A DNA stretch of 64,000 nucleotides, taken from NCBI RefSeq assembly GCF_029227915.1, contig NC_079877.1:36855851-36919850 (forward strand), in the 5' to 3' direction. Origin of the DNA: Hydractinia symbiolongicarpus. Taxonomy: Eukaryota > Cnidaria > Hydrozoa > Anthoathecata > Hydractiniidae. Positions 1-11,973 of this stretch are shown piece after piece. Below the pieces are notes generated by a model. It had not been told where the DNA came from, made no database searches, and worked only from the letters and a program-made list of their open reading frames with translations. Within the stretch, counting starts at the first letter, position 1. Each line of letters begins with the position of its first letter. A program made the position numbers and the translations under genes.

Positions 1-203
1 CGGGACTCGGCCCGTATAGTCAAAAGTATACAAAGAAAATACCCAGGGAGTAAACTCATTTCCCGAACGATTTTTTAAATTATTTTTTCACCACTAAAGC
101 GTATGAGACTTGTAGTTTTCAAAAATGTTTTCATTTTTGATGAGACGCTGAATAAAAGAAGTTTAATCGCCGGCAAACGAAAACCCGCGATTTCCCGTAA
201 ATC
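1..203 (+). repeat. Representative class a monomer
   Basis: Class a has ccgggactcggcccg followed by gtcaaaagtatac, then aaaatacccaggg and atttcccgaacg, usually with agcgtatgag in place of aacgcatgag. A near relative, a' (for example 609-811), has cccgtttag instead of cccgtatag and often aaaatccgcgattcc just before the next unit. Both are frequent at 1-10 kb, 17-28 kb and 56-64 kb and rare in the 10-17 kb and 45-55 kb blocks. The variants are linked, so this is a real subfamily and not scattered point mutation. Confidence 0.85.
119..140. repeat. Perfect 9-bp inverted repeat, TTTT loop (one per monomer)
   Basis: The sequence tcaaaaatg-tttt-catttttga is a perfect 9-bp dyad with a 4-base centre, and it recurs at the same place in nearly every monomer. 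In class g, i and related tails (aatttttga) the stem is 8 bp with a 6-base centre. Copies with gtttttaaaaatg or aaaatattttc are slightly shorter. It could extrude as a small cruciform or act as a binding site for a dimeric protein. The sequence shows the symmetry; the function is inference. Confidence 0.9.
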
Positions 204-406
204 CCGGTCTCGACCCGTATAGTCGAAAGTATACAAAGAAAGTACCCTGCGAGTAAACTCATTTCCAGAACGTTTTTTTAAATTATCTTTTCACCACTAA
301 AACGCATGAGACTTGTAGTTTTCAAAAATGTTTTCATTTTTGATGAGACGCTGAATAAAAGAAGTTTAATCGCCGGCAAACGAAAACCCGCGAATTCCCG
401 TAAATC
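204..406 (+). repeat. Representative class b monomer
   Basis: Class b is marked by gtcgaaagtatac, gtaccctgcgag (most other classes have ctgtgag or ccaggg) and atttccagaacg. It is very often followed by class c, so b-c forms a recurring pair (204/407, 2638/2841, 5275 onward, 12.6 kb, 14.2 kb, 16.0 kb, 30.4 kb and others). Some copies carry ccacttaaacg or gaacgatctttt, which tag lineages useful for tracing duplications. Confidence 0.85.
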
Positions 407-608
407 CCGGACTCGGCCCGTATAGCCAAAAGTATACAAAGAAAGTATCTAGGAAGTAAACTCATTTCCCGAACGATTTTTTAAATTATCTTTTCACCAC
501 TAAAACGCATGAGACTTTTAGTTTTCAAAAATGTTTTCATTTTTGATGAGACGCTGAATAAAAGAAGTTTAATCGCTCGCAAACAAAAATCCGCGATTCC
601 CGTAAATC
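407..608 (+). repeat. Representative class c monomer
   Basis: Class c is marked by tatagccaaaagtatac and gtatctaggg (here gtatctaggaag) with atttcccgaacg. This copy also has gagacttttag in place of gagacttgtag. The same pair of rare variants recurs near 21.36 kb and 63.79 kb, which links those three places. It is 202 bp long because one base is missing before the following a' unit. Confidence 0.85.
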
Positions 609-811
609 CGGGACTCGGCCCGTTTAGTCAAAAGTATACAAAGAAAATACCCAGGGAGTAAACTCATTTCCCGAACGATTTTTTGAATTATTTTTTCACC
701 ACTAAAACGCATGAGACTTGTAGTTTTCAAAAATGTTTTCATTTTTGATGAGACGCTGAATAAAAGAAGTTTAATCGCCGGCAAACGAAAACCCGAGATT
801 TCCCGTAAATC

Positions 812-1014
812 CCGTGCTTGGTCCGTATAGTCGAGTATATACAAAGAAAGTACCCTGTGAGTAAACTCATTTCAAGAACGATTTTTTAAATTATCTTTTC
901 ACCACCAAAACGCATGAGACTTGTAGTTTTCAAAAATGTTTTCATTTTTGATGAGACGCTGAATAAAAGAAGTTTAATCGCCGGCAAACAAAAACCCCCG
1001 AATTCCCGTAAATC
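812..1014 (+). repeat. Representative class d monomer
   Basis: Class d has cccgtgcttgg (here gtgcttggtccg), gtcgagtatatac, gtaccctgtgag and atttcaagaacg. A sub-branch has cacgcctaaaacg in place of caccactaaaacg (for example near 2523, 17347, 17956, 59573, 60182 and 60791). Class d normally neighbours e or a and forms the trimer blocks near both ends of the window. Confidence 0.85.
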
Positions 1015-1216
1015 CCGGACTCGGCCCGTATAGTCGAATGTATACAAAGAAAGTACCCTGTGAGTAAACTCATTTCCCGAACGATTTTTTAAATTATTTT
1101 TTCAGCACTAAAACGCATGAGACTTTTAGTTTTCAAAAATGTTTTCATTTTTGATGAGACGCTGAATAAAAGAAGTTTAATCGCTGGCAAACAAAAATCC
1201 GCGATTCCCGTAAATC
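1015..1216 (+). repeat. Representative class e monomer
   Basis: Class e has ctcggcccgtatag followed by gtcgaatgtatac, gtaccctgtgag and atttcccgaacg. A sub-branch has gaatgtataaaaag and aaaatattttcattt (near 5.7-5.8, 6.7-6.8, 22.75, 24.6, 26.8, 35.1 and 39.2 kb). That sub-branch carries a change inside the central inverted repeat. Confidence 0.85.
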
Positions 1217-3043
1217 CGGGACTCGGCCCGTTTAGTCAAAAGTGTACAAAGAAAATACCCAGGGAGTAAACTCATTTCCCGAACGATTTTTTGAATTATT
1301 TTTTCACCACTAAAACGCATGAGACTTGTAGTTTTCAAAAATGTTTTCATTTTTGATGAGACGCTGAATAAAAGAAGTTTAATCGCCGGCAAACAAAAAC
1401 CCGCGAATTCCCGTAAATCCCGTGCTTGGCCCGTATAGTCGAGTATATACAAAGAAAGTACCCTGTGAGTAAACTCATTTGAAGAACGATTTTTTAAATT
1501 ATCTTTTCACCACTAAAACGCATGAGACTTGTAGTTTTCAAAAATGTTTTCATTTTTGATGAGACGCTGAATAAAAGAAGTTTAATCGCCGGCAAACAAA
1601 AACCCGCGAATTCCCGTAAATCCCGGACTCGGCCCGTATAGTCGAATGTATACAAAGAAAGTACCCTGTGAGTAAACTCATTTCCCGAACGATTTTTTAA
1701 ATTATTTTTTCACCACTAAAACGCATGAGACTTTTAGTTTTCAAAAATGTTTTCATTTTTGATGAGACGCTGAATAAAAGAAGTTTAATCGCTGGCAAAC
1801 AAAAATCCGCGATTCCCGAAAAACCGGGACTCGGCCCGTTTAGTCAAAAGTGTACAAAGAAAATACCCAGGGAGTAAACTCATTTCCCGAACGATTTTTT
1901 AAATTATTTTTTCACCACTAAAACGCATGAGACTTGTAGTTTTCAAAAATGTTTTCATTTTTGATGAGACGCTGAATAAAAGAAGTTTAATCGCTGGCAA
2001 ACGAAAACCCGCGAATTCCCGTAAATCCGGGACTCGGCCCGTATAGTCAAAAGTACACAAAGAAAATACCCAGGGAGTAAACTCATTTCCCGAACGATTT
2101 TTTAAATTATTTTTTCACCACTAAAGCGTATGAGACTTGTAGTTTTCAAAAATGTTTTCATTTTTGATGAGACGCTGAATAAAAGATGTTTAATCGCCGG
2201 CAAACGAAAACCCGCGATTTCCCGTAAATCCCGGACTCGGCCCGTATAGTCGAATGTATACAAAGAAAGTACCCTGTGAGTAAACTCATTTCCCGAACGA
2301 TTTTTTAAATTATTTTTTCACCACTAAAACGCATGAGACTTGTAGTTTTCAAAAATGTTTTCATTTTTGATGAGACGCTGAATAAAAGAAGTTTAATCGC
2401 CGGCAAACGAAAACCCGCGATTTCCCGTAAATCCCGTGCTTGGCCCGTATAGTCGAGTATATACAAAGAAAGTACCCTGTGAGAAAACTCATTTCAAGAA
2501 CGATTTTTTAAATTATCTTTTCACGCCTAAAACGCATGAGACTTGTAGTTTTCAAAAATGTTTTCATTTTTGATGAGACGCTGAATAAAAGAAGTTTAAT
2601 CGCTGGCAAACGAAAACCCGCGAATTCCCGTAAATCCGGGACTCGGCCCGTATAGTCGAAAGTATACAAAGAAAGTACCCTGCGAGTAAACTCATTTCCA
2701 GAACGTTTTTTTAAATTATCTTTTCACCACTAAAACGCATGAGACCTGTAGTTTTCAAAAATGTTTTCATTTTTGATGAGACGCTGAATAAAAGAAGTTT
2801 AATCGCCGGCAAACGAAAACCCGCGAATTCCCTTAAATCCCGGACTCGGCCCGTATAGCCAAAAGTATACAAAGAAAGTATCTAGGGAGTAAACTCATTT
2901 CCTGAACGATTTTTTAAATTATCTTTTCACCACTAAAACGCATGAGACTTGTAGTTTTCAAAAATGTTTTCATTTTTGATGAGACGCTGAATAAAAGAAG
3001 TTTAATCGCTGGCAAACGAAAATCCGCGATTCCCGTAAATCCG

Positions 3044-3855
3044 GGACTCGGCCCGTTTAGTCAAAAGTATACAAAGAAAATACCCAGGGAGTAAACTCAT
3101 TTCCCGAACGATTTTTTAAATTATCTTTTCACCACTAAAGCGCATGAGACTTGTAGTTTTTAAAAATGTTTTAATTTTTGATGGGACGCTGAATAAAAGA
3201 AGTTTAATCGCCGGCAAACGAAAACGCGCGATTTCCCGTAAATCCCGGGCTTGGCCCGTATAGTCAAATATATACAAAGAAAGTACCCTGTGAGTAAACT
3301 CATTTCCAGAACGATTTTTTAAATTATCTTTTCACCACTAAAACGCATGAGACTTGTAGTTTTCAAAAATGTTTTCATTTTTGATGAGACGCTGAATAAA
3401 AGAAGTTTAATCGCTGGCAAACGAAAATCCGCGATTCCCGTAAATCCGGGACTCGGCCCGTTTAGTCAAAAGTATACAAAGAAAATACCCAGGGAGTAAA
3501 CTCATTTCCCGAACGATTTTTTAAATTATCTTTTCACCACTAAAGCGCATGAGACTTGTAGTTTTCAAAAATGTTTTAATTTTTGATGGGACGCTGAATA
3601 AAAGAAGTTTAATCGCCGGCAAACGAAAACGCGCGATTTCCCGTAAATCCCGGGCTTGGCCCGTATAGTCAAATATATACAAAGAAAGTACCCTGTGAGT
3701 AAACTCATTTCCAGAACGATTTTTTAAATTATCTTTTCACCACTAAAACGCATGAGACTTGTAGTTTTCAAAAATGTTTTAATTTTTGATGGGACGCTTA
3801 ATAAAAGAAGTTTAATCGCCGGCAAACGAAAACGCGCGATTTCCCGTAAATCCCG
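3044..3855 (+). repeat. a'-f dimer repeated (about 405 bp)
   Basis: Two successive a'-f pairs share rare variants, including gtcaaatatatac in the f unit and gttttaatttttgatggg with aaaacgcgcg in the a' unit. A third f follows from 3856. The segment continues into a block also found at 19.0-21.0 kb. Confidence 0.7.
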
Positions 3856-5070
3856 GGCTTGGCCCGTATAGTCGAATATATACAAAGAAAGTACCCTGTG
3901 AGTAAACTCATTTCCAGAAAGATTTTTTAATTTATCTTTTCACCACTAAAACGCATGAGACTTGTAGTTTTCAAAAATGTTTTCATTTTTGATGAGACGC
4001 GGAATAAAAGAAGTTTAATCGCTGGCAAACGAAAACTCGCGATTTCCCGTAAATCTCGGACTCGGCTCGTATAGTCAAAAGTATACAAAGAAAGTACTCA
4101 GGGAGTAAACTCATTTCCAGAACAATTTTTAAAATTATCTTTTCACCACTAAAACGCATGAGACTTGTAGTTTTCAAAAATGTTTTCATTTTTGATGAGA
4201 CGCTGAATAAAAGAAGTTTAATCGCCGGCAAACAAAAACCCGCGAATTCCCGTAAATCCCGTGCTTGGCCCGTATAGTCGAGTATATACAAAGAAAGTAC
4301 CCTGTGAGTAAACTCATTTCAAGAACGATTTTTTAAATTATCTTTTCACCACTAAAACGCATGAGACTTGTAGTTTTCAAAAATGTTTTCATTTTTGATG
4401 AGACGCTGAATAAAAGAAGCTTAATCGCCGGCAAACAAAAACCTGCGAATTCCCGTAAATCCCGGACTCGGCCCGTATAGTCGAATGTATACAAAGAAAG
4501 TACCCTGTGAGTAAACTCATTTCCCGAACGATTTTTTAAATTATTTTTTCACCACTAAAACGCATGAGACTTGTAGTTTTCAAAAATGTTTTCATTTTTG
4601 ATGAGACGCTGAATAAAAGAAGTTTAATCGTCAGCAAACGAAAACCCGCAATTTCCCGTAAATCCCGTGCTTGGTCCGTATAGTCGAGTATATACAAAGA
4701 AAGTACCCTGTGAGTAAACTCATTTCAAGAACGATTTTTTAAATTATCTTTTCACCACTAAAACTCAAGAGACTTGTAGTTTTCAAAAATGTTTTCATTT
4801 TTGATGAGACGCTGAATAAAAGAAGTTTAATCGCTGGCAAACGAAAACCCGCGAATTCCCGTAAATCCGGGACTCGGCCCGTATAGTCAAAAGTATACAA
4901 AGAAAATACCCAGGGAGTAAACTCATTTCCCGAACGATTTTTTAAATTATTTTTTCACCACTAAAGCGTATGAGACTTGTAGTTTTCAAAAATGTTTTCA
5001 TTTTTGATGAGACGCTGAATAAAAGAAGTTTAATCGCCGGCAAACGAAAACCCGCAAATTCCCGTAAATC

Positions 5071-7098
5071 CGGGACTCGGCCCGTATAGTCAAAAGTATA
5101 CAAAGAAAAACCCAGGGAGTAAACTCATTTCCCGAACGATTTTTTAAATTATCTTTTCACCACTAAAACGCATGAGACTTGTAGTTTTCAAAAATGTTTT
5201 CATTTTTGATGAGACGCTGAATAAAAGAAGTTTAATCGCCGGCAAACGAAAACCCGCGATTTCCCGTAAATCCCGGACTCGGCCCGTATAGTCGAAAGTA
5301 TACAAAGAAAGTACCCTGCGAGTAAACTCATTTCCAGAACGATTTTTTAAATTATCTTTTCACCACTAAAACGCATGAGACTTGTAGTTTTCAAAAATGT
5401 TTTCATTTTTGATGAGACGCTGAATAAAAGAAGTTTAATCGCCGGCAAACGAAAACCCGCAAATTCCCGTAAATCCCGGACTCGGCCCGTATAGCCAAAA
5501 ATATACAAAGAAAGTATCTAGGGAGTAAACTCATTTCCCGAACGATTTTTTAAATTATTTTTTCACCACTATAACGCATGAGATTTGTAGTTTTTAAAAA
5601 TGTTTTCATTTTTTATGAGACGCTGAATAAAAGAAGATTAATCGCCGGCAAACAAAAACCCGCGAATTCCCGTAAATCCCGGACTCGGCCCGTATAGTCG
5701 AATGTATAAAAAGAAAGTACCCTGTGAGTAAACTCATTTCCCGAACGATTTTTTAAATTATTTTTTCACCACTAAAACGCATGAGACTTGTAGTTTTCAA
5801 AAATATTTTCATTTTTGATGAGACGCTGAATAAAAGAAGATTAATCGTCGGCAAACGAAAACCCGCGATTTCCCGTAAATCCCGTGCTTGGCCCGTATAG
5901 TCGAGTATATACAAAGAAAGTACCCTGTGAGTAAACTCATTTCAAGAACGATTTCTTAAATTATCTTTTCACCACTAAAACGCATGAGACTTGTAGTTTT
6001 CAAAAATGTTTTAATTTTTGATGGGACGCTGAATAAAAGAAGTTTAATTGCCGGCAAACGAAAACCCGCAAATTCCCGTAAATCCGGGACTCGGCCCGTA
6101 TAGTCAAAAGTATACAAAGAAAAACCAAGGGAGTAAACTCATTTCCCGAACGATTTTTTAAATTATCTTTTCACCACTAAAACGCATGAGACTTGTAGTT
6201 TTCAAAAATGTTTTCATTTTTGATGAGACGCTGAATAAAAGAAGTTTAATCGCCGGCAAACGAAAACCCGCGATTTCCCGTAAATCCCGGACTCGGCCCG
6301 TATAGTCGAAAGTATACAAAGAAAGTACCCTGCGAGTAAACTCATTTCCAGAACGATTTTTTAAATTATCTTTTCACCACTAAAACGCATGAGACTTGTA
6401 GTTTTCAAAAATGTTTTCATTTTTGATGAGACGCTGAATAAAAGAAGTTTAATCGCCGGCAAACGAAAACCCGCAAATTTCCGTAAATCCCGGACTCGGC
6501 CCGTATAGCCAAAAATATACAAAGAAAGTATCTAGGGAGTAAACTCATTTCCCGAACGATTTTTTAAATTATTTTTTCACCACTAAAACGCATGAGATTT
6601 GTAGTTTTTAAAAATGTTTTCATTTTTGATGAGACGCTGAATAAAAGAAGATTAATCGCCGGCAAACAAAAACCCGCGAATTCCCGTAAATCCCGGACTC
6701 GGCCCGTATAGTCGAATGTATAAAAAGAAAGTACCCTGTGAGTAAACTCATTTCCCGAACGATTTTTTAAATTATTTTTTCACCACTAAAACGCATGAGA
6801 CTTGTAGTTTTCAAAAATATTTTCATTTTTGATGAGACGCTGAATAAAAGAAGATTAATCGTCGGCAAACGAAAACCCGCGATTTCCCGTAAATCCCGTT
6901 CTTGGCCCGTATAGTCGAGTATATACAAAGAAAGTACCCTGTGAGTAAACTCATTTCAAGAACGATTTCTTAAATTATCTTTTCACCACTAAAACGCATG
7001 AGACTTGTAGTTTTCAAAAATGTTTTCATTTTTGATGAGACGCTGAATAAAAGAAGTTTAATTGCTGGCAAACGAAAACCCGCGAATTCCCGTAAATC
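5071..7098 (+). repeat. 1,014-bp pentamer higher-order repeat, two copies
   Basis: A five-monomer unit (short a, b, c, e, d) starting at 5071 repeats at 6085, and the next unit begins at 7099, a lag of 1,014 bp both times. The first monomer of each copy has a short deletion in the aaaatacccaggg region. Private variants such as agccaaaaatatac, gaatgtataaaaag, aaaatattttc and gatttcttaaatt recur in order. Diverged versions of the same pentamer occur near 22.1 and 24.0 kb. Confidence 0.85.
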
Positions 7099-10000
7099 CG
7101 GGACTCGGCCCGTATAGTCAAAAGTATACAAAGGAAATACCCAGGGAGTAAACTCATTTCCCGAACGATTTTTTAAATTATTTTTTCACCACTAAAGCGT
7201 ATGAGACTTGTAGTTTTCAAAAATGTTTTCATTTTTGATGAGACGCTGAATAAAAGAAGTTTAATCGCCGGCAAACGAAAACCCGCGATTTCCCGTAAAT
7301 CCCGGACTCGGCCCGTATAGTCGAAAGTATACAAAGAAAGTACCCTGCGAGTAAACTCATTTCCAGAACGATTTTTTAAATTATCTTTTCACCACTTAAA
7401 CGCATGAGACTTGTAGTTTTCAAAAATGTTTTCATTTTTGATGAAACGCTGAATAAAAGAAGTTTAATCGCCCGCAAACGAAAACCCGCGAATTCCCGTA
7501 AATCCCGGACTCGGCCCGTATAGCCAAAAGTATACAAAGAAAGTATCTAGGGAGTAAATTCATTTCCCGAACGATTTTTTAAATTATCTTTTCACCACTA
7601 AAACGCATGAGACTTGTAGTTTTCAAAAATGTTTTCATTTTTGATGAGACGCTGAATAAAAGAAGTTTAATCGCCGGCAAACGAAAACCCGCGATTTCCC
7701 GTAAATCCCGGACTCGGCCCGTATAGTCGAAAGTATACAAAGAAAGTACCCTGTGAGTAAACTCATTTCCAGAACAATTTTTTAAATTATCTTTTCACCA
7801 CTAAAACGCATGAGACTTGTAGTTTTCAAAAATGTTTTCATTTTTGATGAGACGCTGAATAAAAGATGTTTAATCGCCGGCAAACAAAAACCCGCGAATT
7901 CCCGTAAATCCCGGACTCGGCCCGTATAGTCGAATGTATACAAAGAAAGTACCCTGTGAGTAAACTCATTTCCCGAACGATTTTTTAAATTATTTTTTCA
8001 CCACTAAAACGCATGAGACTTGTAGTTTTCAAAAATGTTTTCATTTTTGATGAGACGCTGAATAAAAGAAGTTTAATCGCTGGCAAACAAAAATCCGCGA
8101 ATTCCCATAAATCCGGGACTCGGCACGTTTAGTCAAAAGTATACAAAGAAAATACCCAGGGAGTAAACTCATTTCCCGAACGATTTTTTAAATTATCTTT
8201 TCACCACTAAAGCGTATGAGACTTGTAGTTTTCCAAAATGTTTTCATTTTTGACGAGACGCTGAATAAAAGAAGTTTAATCGCTGGCAAACGAAAACCCG
8301 CGAATTCCCGTAAATCCGGGACTCGGCCCGTATAGTCAAAAGTATACAAAGAAAATACCCAGGTAGTAAACTCATTTCCCGAACGATTTTTTAAACTATC
8401 TTTTCACAACTAAAACGCATGAGACTTGTAGTTTTCAAAAATGTTTTCATTTTTAATGAGACGCTGAATAAAAGAAGTTTAATCGCCGGCAAACGAAAAC
8501 ACGCGATTTCCCGTAAATCCCGGACTCGGCCCGTATAGTCAAAAGTATACAAAGAAAGTAACCTGCGAGTAAACTCATTTCCAGAACGATTTTTTAAATT
8601 ATTTTTTAACCACTAAAACGCATGAGACTTGTAGTTTTCAAAAATGTTTTCATTTTTGATGAGACGCTGAATAAAAGAAGTTTAATCGCCGGCAAACGAA
8701 AACCCGCGAATTCCCGTAAATCCCGGACTCGGCCCGTATAGCCAAAAGTATACAAAGAAAGTATCTAGGGAGTAAACTCATTTCCCGAACGATTTTTTAA
8801 ATTATTTTTTCACCACTAAAACGCATGAGACTTGTAGTTTTCAAAAATATTTTCATTTTTGATGAGACGCTGAATAAAAGAAGATTAATCGTCGGCAAAC
8901 GAAAACCCGCGATTTCCCGTAAATCCCGTTCTTGGCCCGTATAGTCGAGTATATACAAAGAAAGTACCCTGTGAGTAAACTCATTTCAAGAACGATTTCT
9001 TAAATTATCTTTTCACCACTAAAACGCATGAGACTTGTAGTTTTCAAAAATGTTTTCATTTTTGATGAGACGCTGAATAAAAGAAGTTTAATCGCCGGCA
9101 AACGAAAACCCGCGATTTCCCGTAAATCCCGGACTCGGCCCGTATAGTCGAAAGTATACAAAGAAAGTACCCTGCGAGTAAACTCATTTCCAGAACGATT
9201 TTTTAAATTATCTTTTCACCACTTAAACGCATGAGACTTGTAGTTTTCAAAAATGTTTTCATTTTTGATGAAACGCTGAATAAAAGAAGTTTAATCGCCC
9301 GCAAACGAAAACCCGCGAATTCCCGTAAATCCCGGACTCGGCCCGTATAGCCAAAAGTATACAAAGAAAGTATCTAGGGAGTAAATTCATTTCCCGAACG
9401 ATTTTTTAAATTATCTTTTCACCACTAAAACGCATGAGACTTGTAGTTTTCAAAAATGTTTTCATTTTTGATGAGACGCTGAATAAAAGAAGTTTAATCG
9501 CCGGCAAACGAAAACCCGCGATTTTCCGTAAATCCCGGACTCGGCCCGTATAGTCGAAAGTATACAAAGAAAGTACCCTGTGAGTAAACTCATTTCCCGA
9601 ACGATTTTTTAAATTATTTTTTCACCACTAAAACGCATGAGACTTGTAGTTTTCAAAAATGTTTTCATTTTTGATGAGACGCTGAATAAAAGAAGTTTAA
9701 TCGCTGGCAAACGAAAATCCGCGAATTCCCATAAATCCGGGACTCGGCCCGTTTAGTCAAAAGTATACAAAGAAAATACCCAGGGAGTAAACTCATTTCC
9801 CGAACGATTTTTTAAATTATCTTTTCACCACTAAAACGCATGAGACTTGTAGTTTTCCAAAATGTTTTCATTTTTGACGAGACGCTGAATAAAAGAAGTT
9901 TAATCGCTGGCAAACGAAAACCCGCGAATTCCCGTAAATCCGGGACTCGGCCCGTATAGTCAAAAGTATACAAAGAAAATACCCAGGTAGTAAACTCATT

Positions 10001-10439
10001 TCCCGAACGATTTTTTAAACTATCTTTTCACAACTAAAACGCATGAGACTTGTAGTTTTCAAAAATGTTTTCATTTTTAATGAGACGCTGAATAAAAGAA
10101 GTTTAATCGCCGGCAAACGAAAACACGCGATTTCCCGTAAATCCCGGACTCGGCCCGTATAGTCAAAAGTATACAAAGAAAGTAACCTGCGAGTAAACTC
10201 ATTTCCAGAACGATTTTTTAAATTATTTTTTAACCACTAAAACGCATGAGACTTGTAGTTTTCAAAAATGTTTTCATTTTTGATGAGACGCTGAATAAAA
10301 GAAGTTTAATCGCCGGCAAACGAAAACCCGCGAATTCCCGTAAATCCCGGACTCGGCCCGTATAGCCAAAAGTATACAAAGAAAGTATCTAGGGAGTAAA
10401 CTCATTTCCCGAACGATTTTTTAAATTATTTTTTCACCA
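7099..10439 (+). repeat. Overlapping 8-, 9- and 10-monomer duplications
   Basis: Rare tags show several lags. The tag gatgaaacgct occurs at 7441 and 9268 (1,827 bp, nine monomers). The tag gacgagacgct occurs at 8252 and 9876 (1,624 bp, eight monomers). The tag cccgttcttgg near 6899 recurs near 8929 (2,030 bp, ten monomers). Different lags across one interval mean that more than one unequal exchange built it. From about 10.44 kb the class content changes to f/g/h/i. Confidence 0.8.
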
Positions 10440-11973
10440 CTAAAACCCATGAGACTTGTAGTTTTCAAAAATGTTTTAATTTTTGATGGGACGCTGAATA
10501 AAAGAAGTTTAATCGCCGGCAAACGAAAACGCGCGGTTTGCCGTAAATCCCGGGCTTGGCCCGTATAGTCGAATATATATACAAAGAAAGTACCCTGTGA
10601 GTAAAGTCATTTCCAGAACGATTTTTTAAATTATCTTTTCACCACTAAAACGCATGAGACTTGTAGTTTTCAAAAATGTTTTCATTTTTGATAAGACGCG
10701 GAATAAAAGAAGTTTAATCGCTGGCAAACGAAAACTCGCGATTTCCCGTAAATCCCGGACTCGGCCCGTATAGTCAAAAGTTTACAAAGAAACTACCCAG
10801 GGAGTAAACTCATTTCCCGAACGATTTTTTTAAATTATTTTTTCACCACGAAAAGGCATAAGACTTGTAGTTTTCAAAAATGTTTTCATTTTTGATGAGA
10901 CGCTGAATAAAAGAAGTTTAATCGCCGGCAAACGAAAAACAACGATTTCCCGTAAATCCCGGACTCGGCTCGTATAGTCAAAAGTATACAAAGAAAGTAC
11001 TCAGGGAGTAAACTCATTTCCAGAACGATTTTTTAAATTATTTTTTCGCCACTAAAACGCATGAGACTTGTAGTTTTCAAAAATGTTTTCATTTTTGATG
11101 AGACGCCTAATGAAAGAGGTTTAATCGCCGGCAAACGAAAACTAGCGATTTTCCGTATATCCCGAGCTAGGCCCGTATAGTCAAATGTATACAAAGAAAG
11201 TACCCAGGGAGTAAACTAATTTCCCGAACGATTTTTTAAATTATTTTTTCACCACTAGAAGGCATGAGACTTGTAGTTTTCAAAAATGTTTTAATTTTTG
11301 ATGGGACGCTGAATAAAAGAAGTTTAATCGCCGGCAAACGAAAACGCGCGATTTCCCGTAAATCCCGGGCTTGGCCCGTATAGTCGAATATATACAAAGA
11401 AAGTACCCTGTGAGTAAACTCATTTCCAGAACGATTTTTTAAATTATCTTTTCACCACTAAAACGCATGAGACTTGTAGTTTTCAAAAATGTTTTCATTT
11501 TTGATAAGACGCGGAATAAAAGAAGTTTAATCGCTGGCAAACGAAAACCCGCGATTTCCCGTAAATCCCGGACTCGGCCCGTATAGTCAAAAGTATACAA
11601 AGAAACTACCCAGGGAGTAAACTCATTTCCCGAACGATTTTTTAAATTATTTTTTCACCACTAAAACGCATGAGACTTGTAGTTTTCAAAAATGTTTTAA
11701 TTTTTGATGGGACGCTGAATAAAAGAAGTTTAATCGCCGGCAAACCAAAACGCGCGATTTCCCGTAAATCCCGGGCTTGGCCCGTATAGTCGAATATATA
11801 CAAAGAAAGTACCCTGTGAGTAAACTCATTTCCAGAACGATTTTTTAAATTATCTTTTCACCACTAAAACGCATGAGACTTGTAGTTTTCAAAAATGTTT
11901 TCATTTTTGATGAGACGCGGAATAAAAGAAGTTTAATCGCTGGCAAACGAAAACCCGCGATTTCCCGTAAATC

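Larger units (their letters stand above)
609..1824 (+). repeat. 608-bp trimer higher-order repeat (a'-d-e), two copies
   Basis: Monomers starting at 609, 812 and 1015 (a', d, e) are repeated at 1217, 1420 and 1623 with a lag of 608 bp and very few differences. A third copy begins at 1825. The 1-base shortfall from 3 x 203 comes from the shared deletion before the a' unit, so the deletion predates the duplication. Confidence 0.85.

Noticed and set aside
812-1014. Canonical CENP-B box in the monomer
   Set aside because: No monomer examined has the core with correct spacing. The closest match, on the minus strand of gtcgaa heads, is one base short and is reported only as a near miss.
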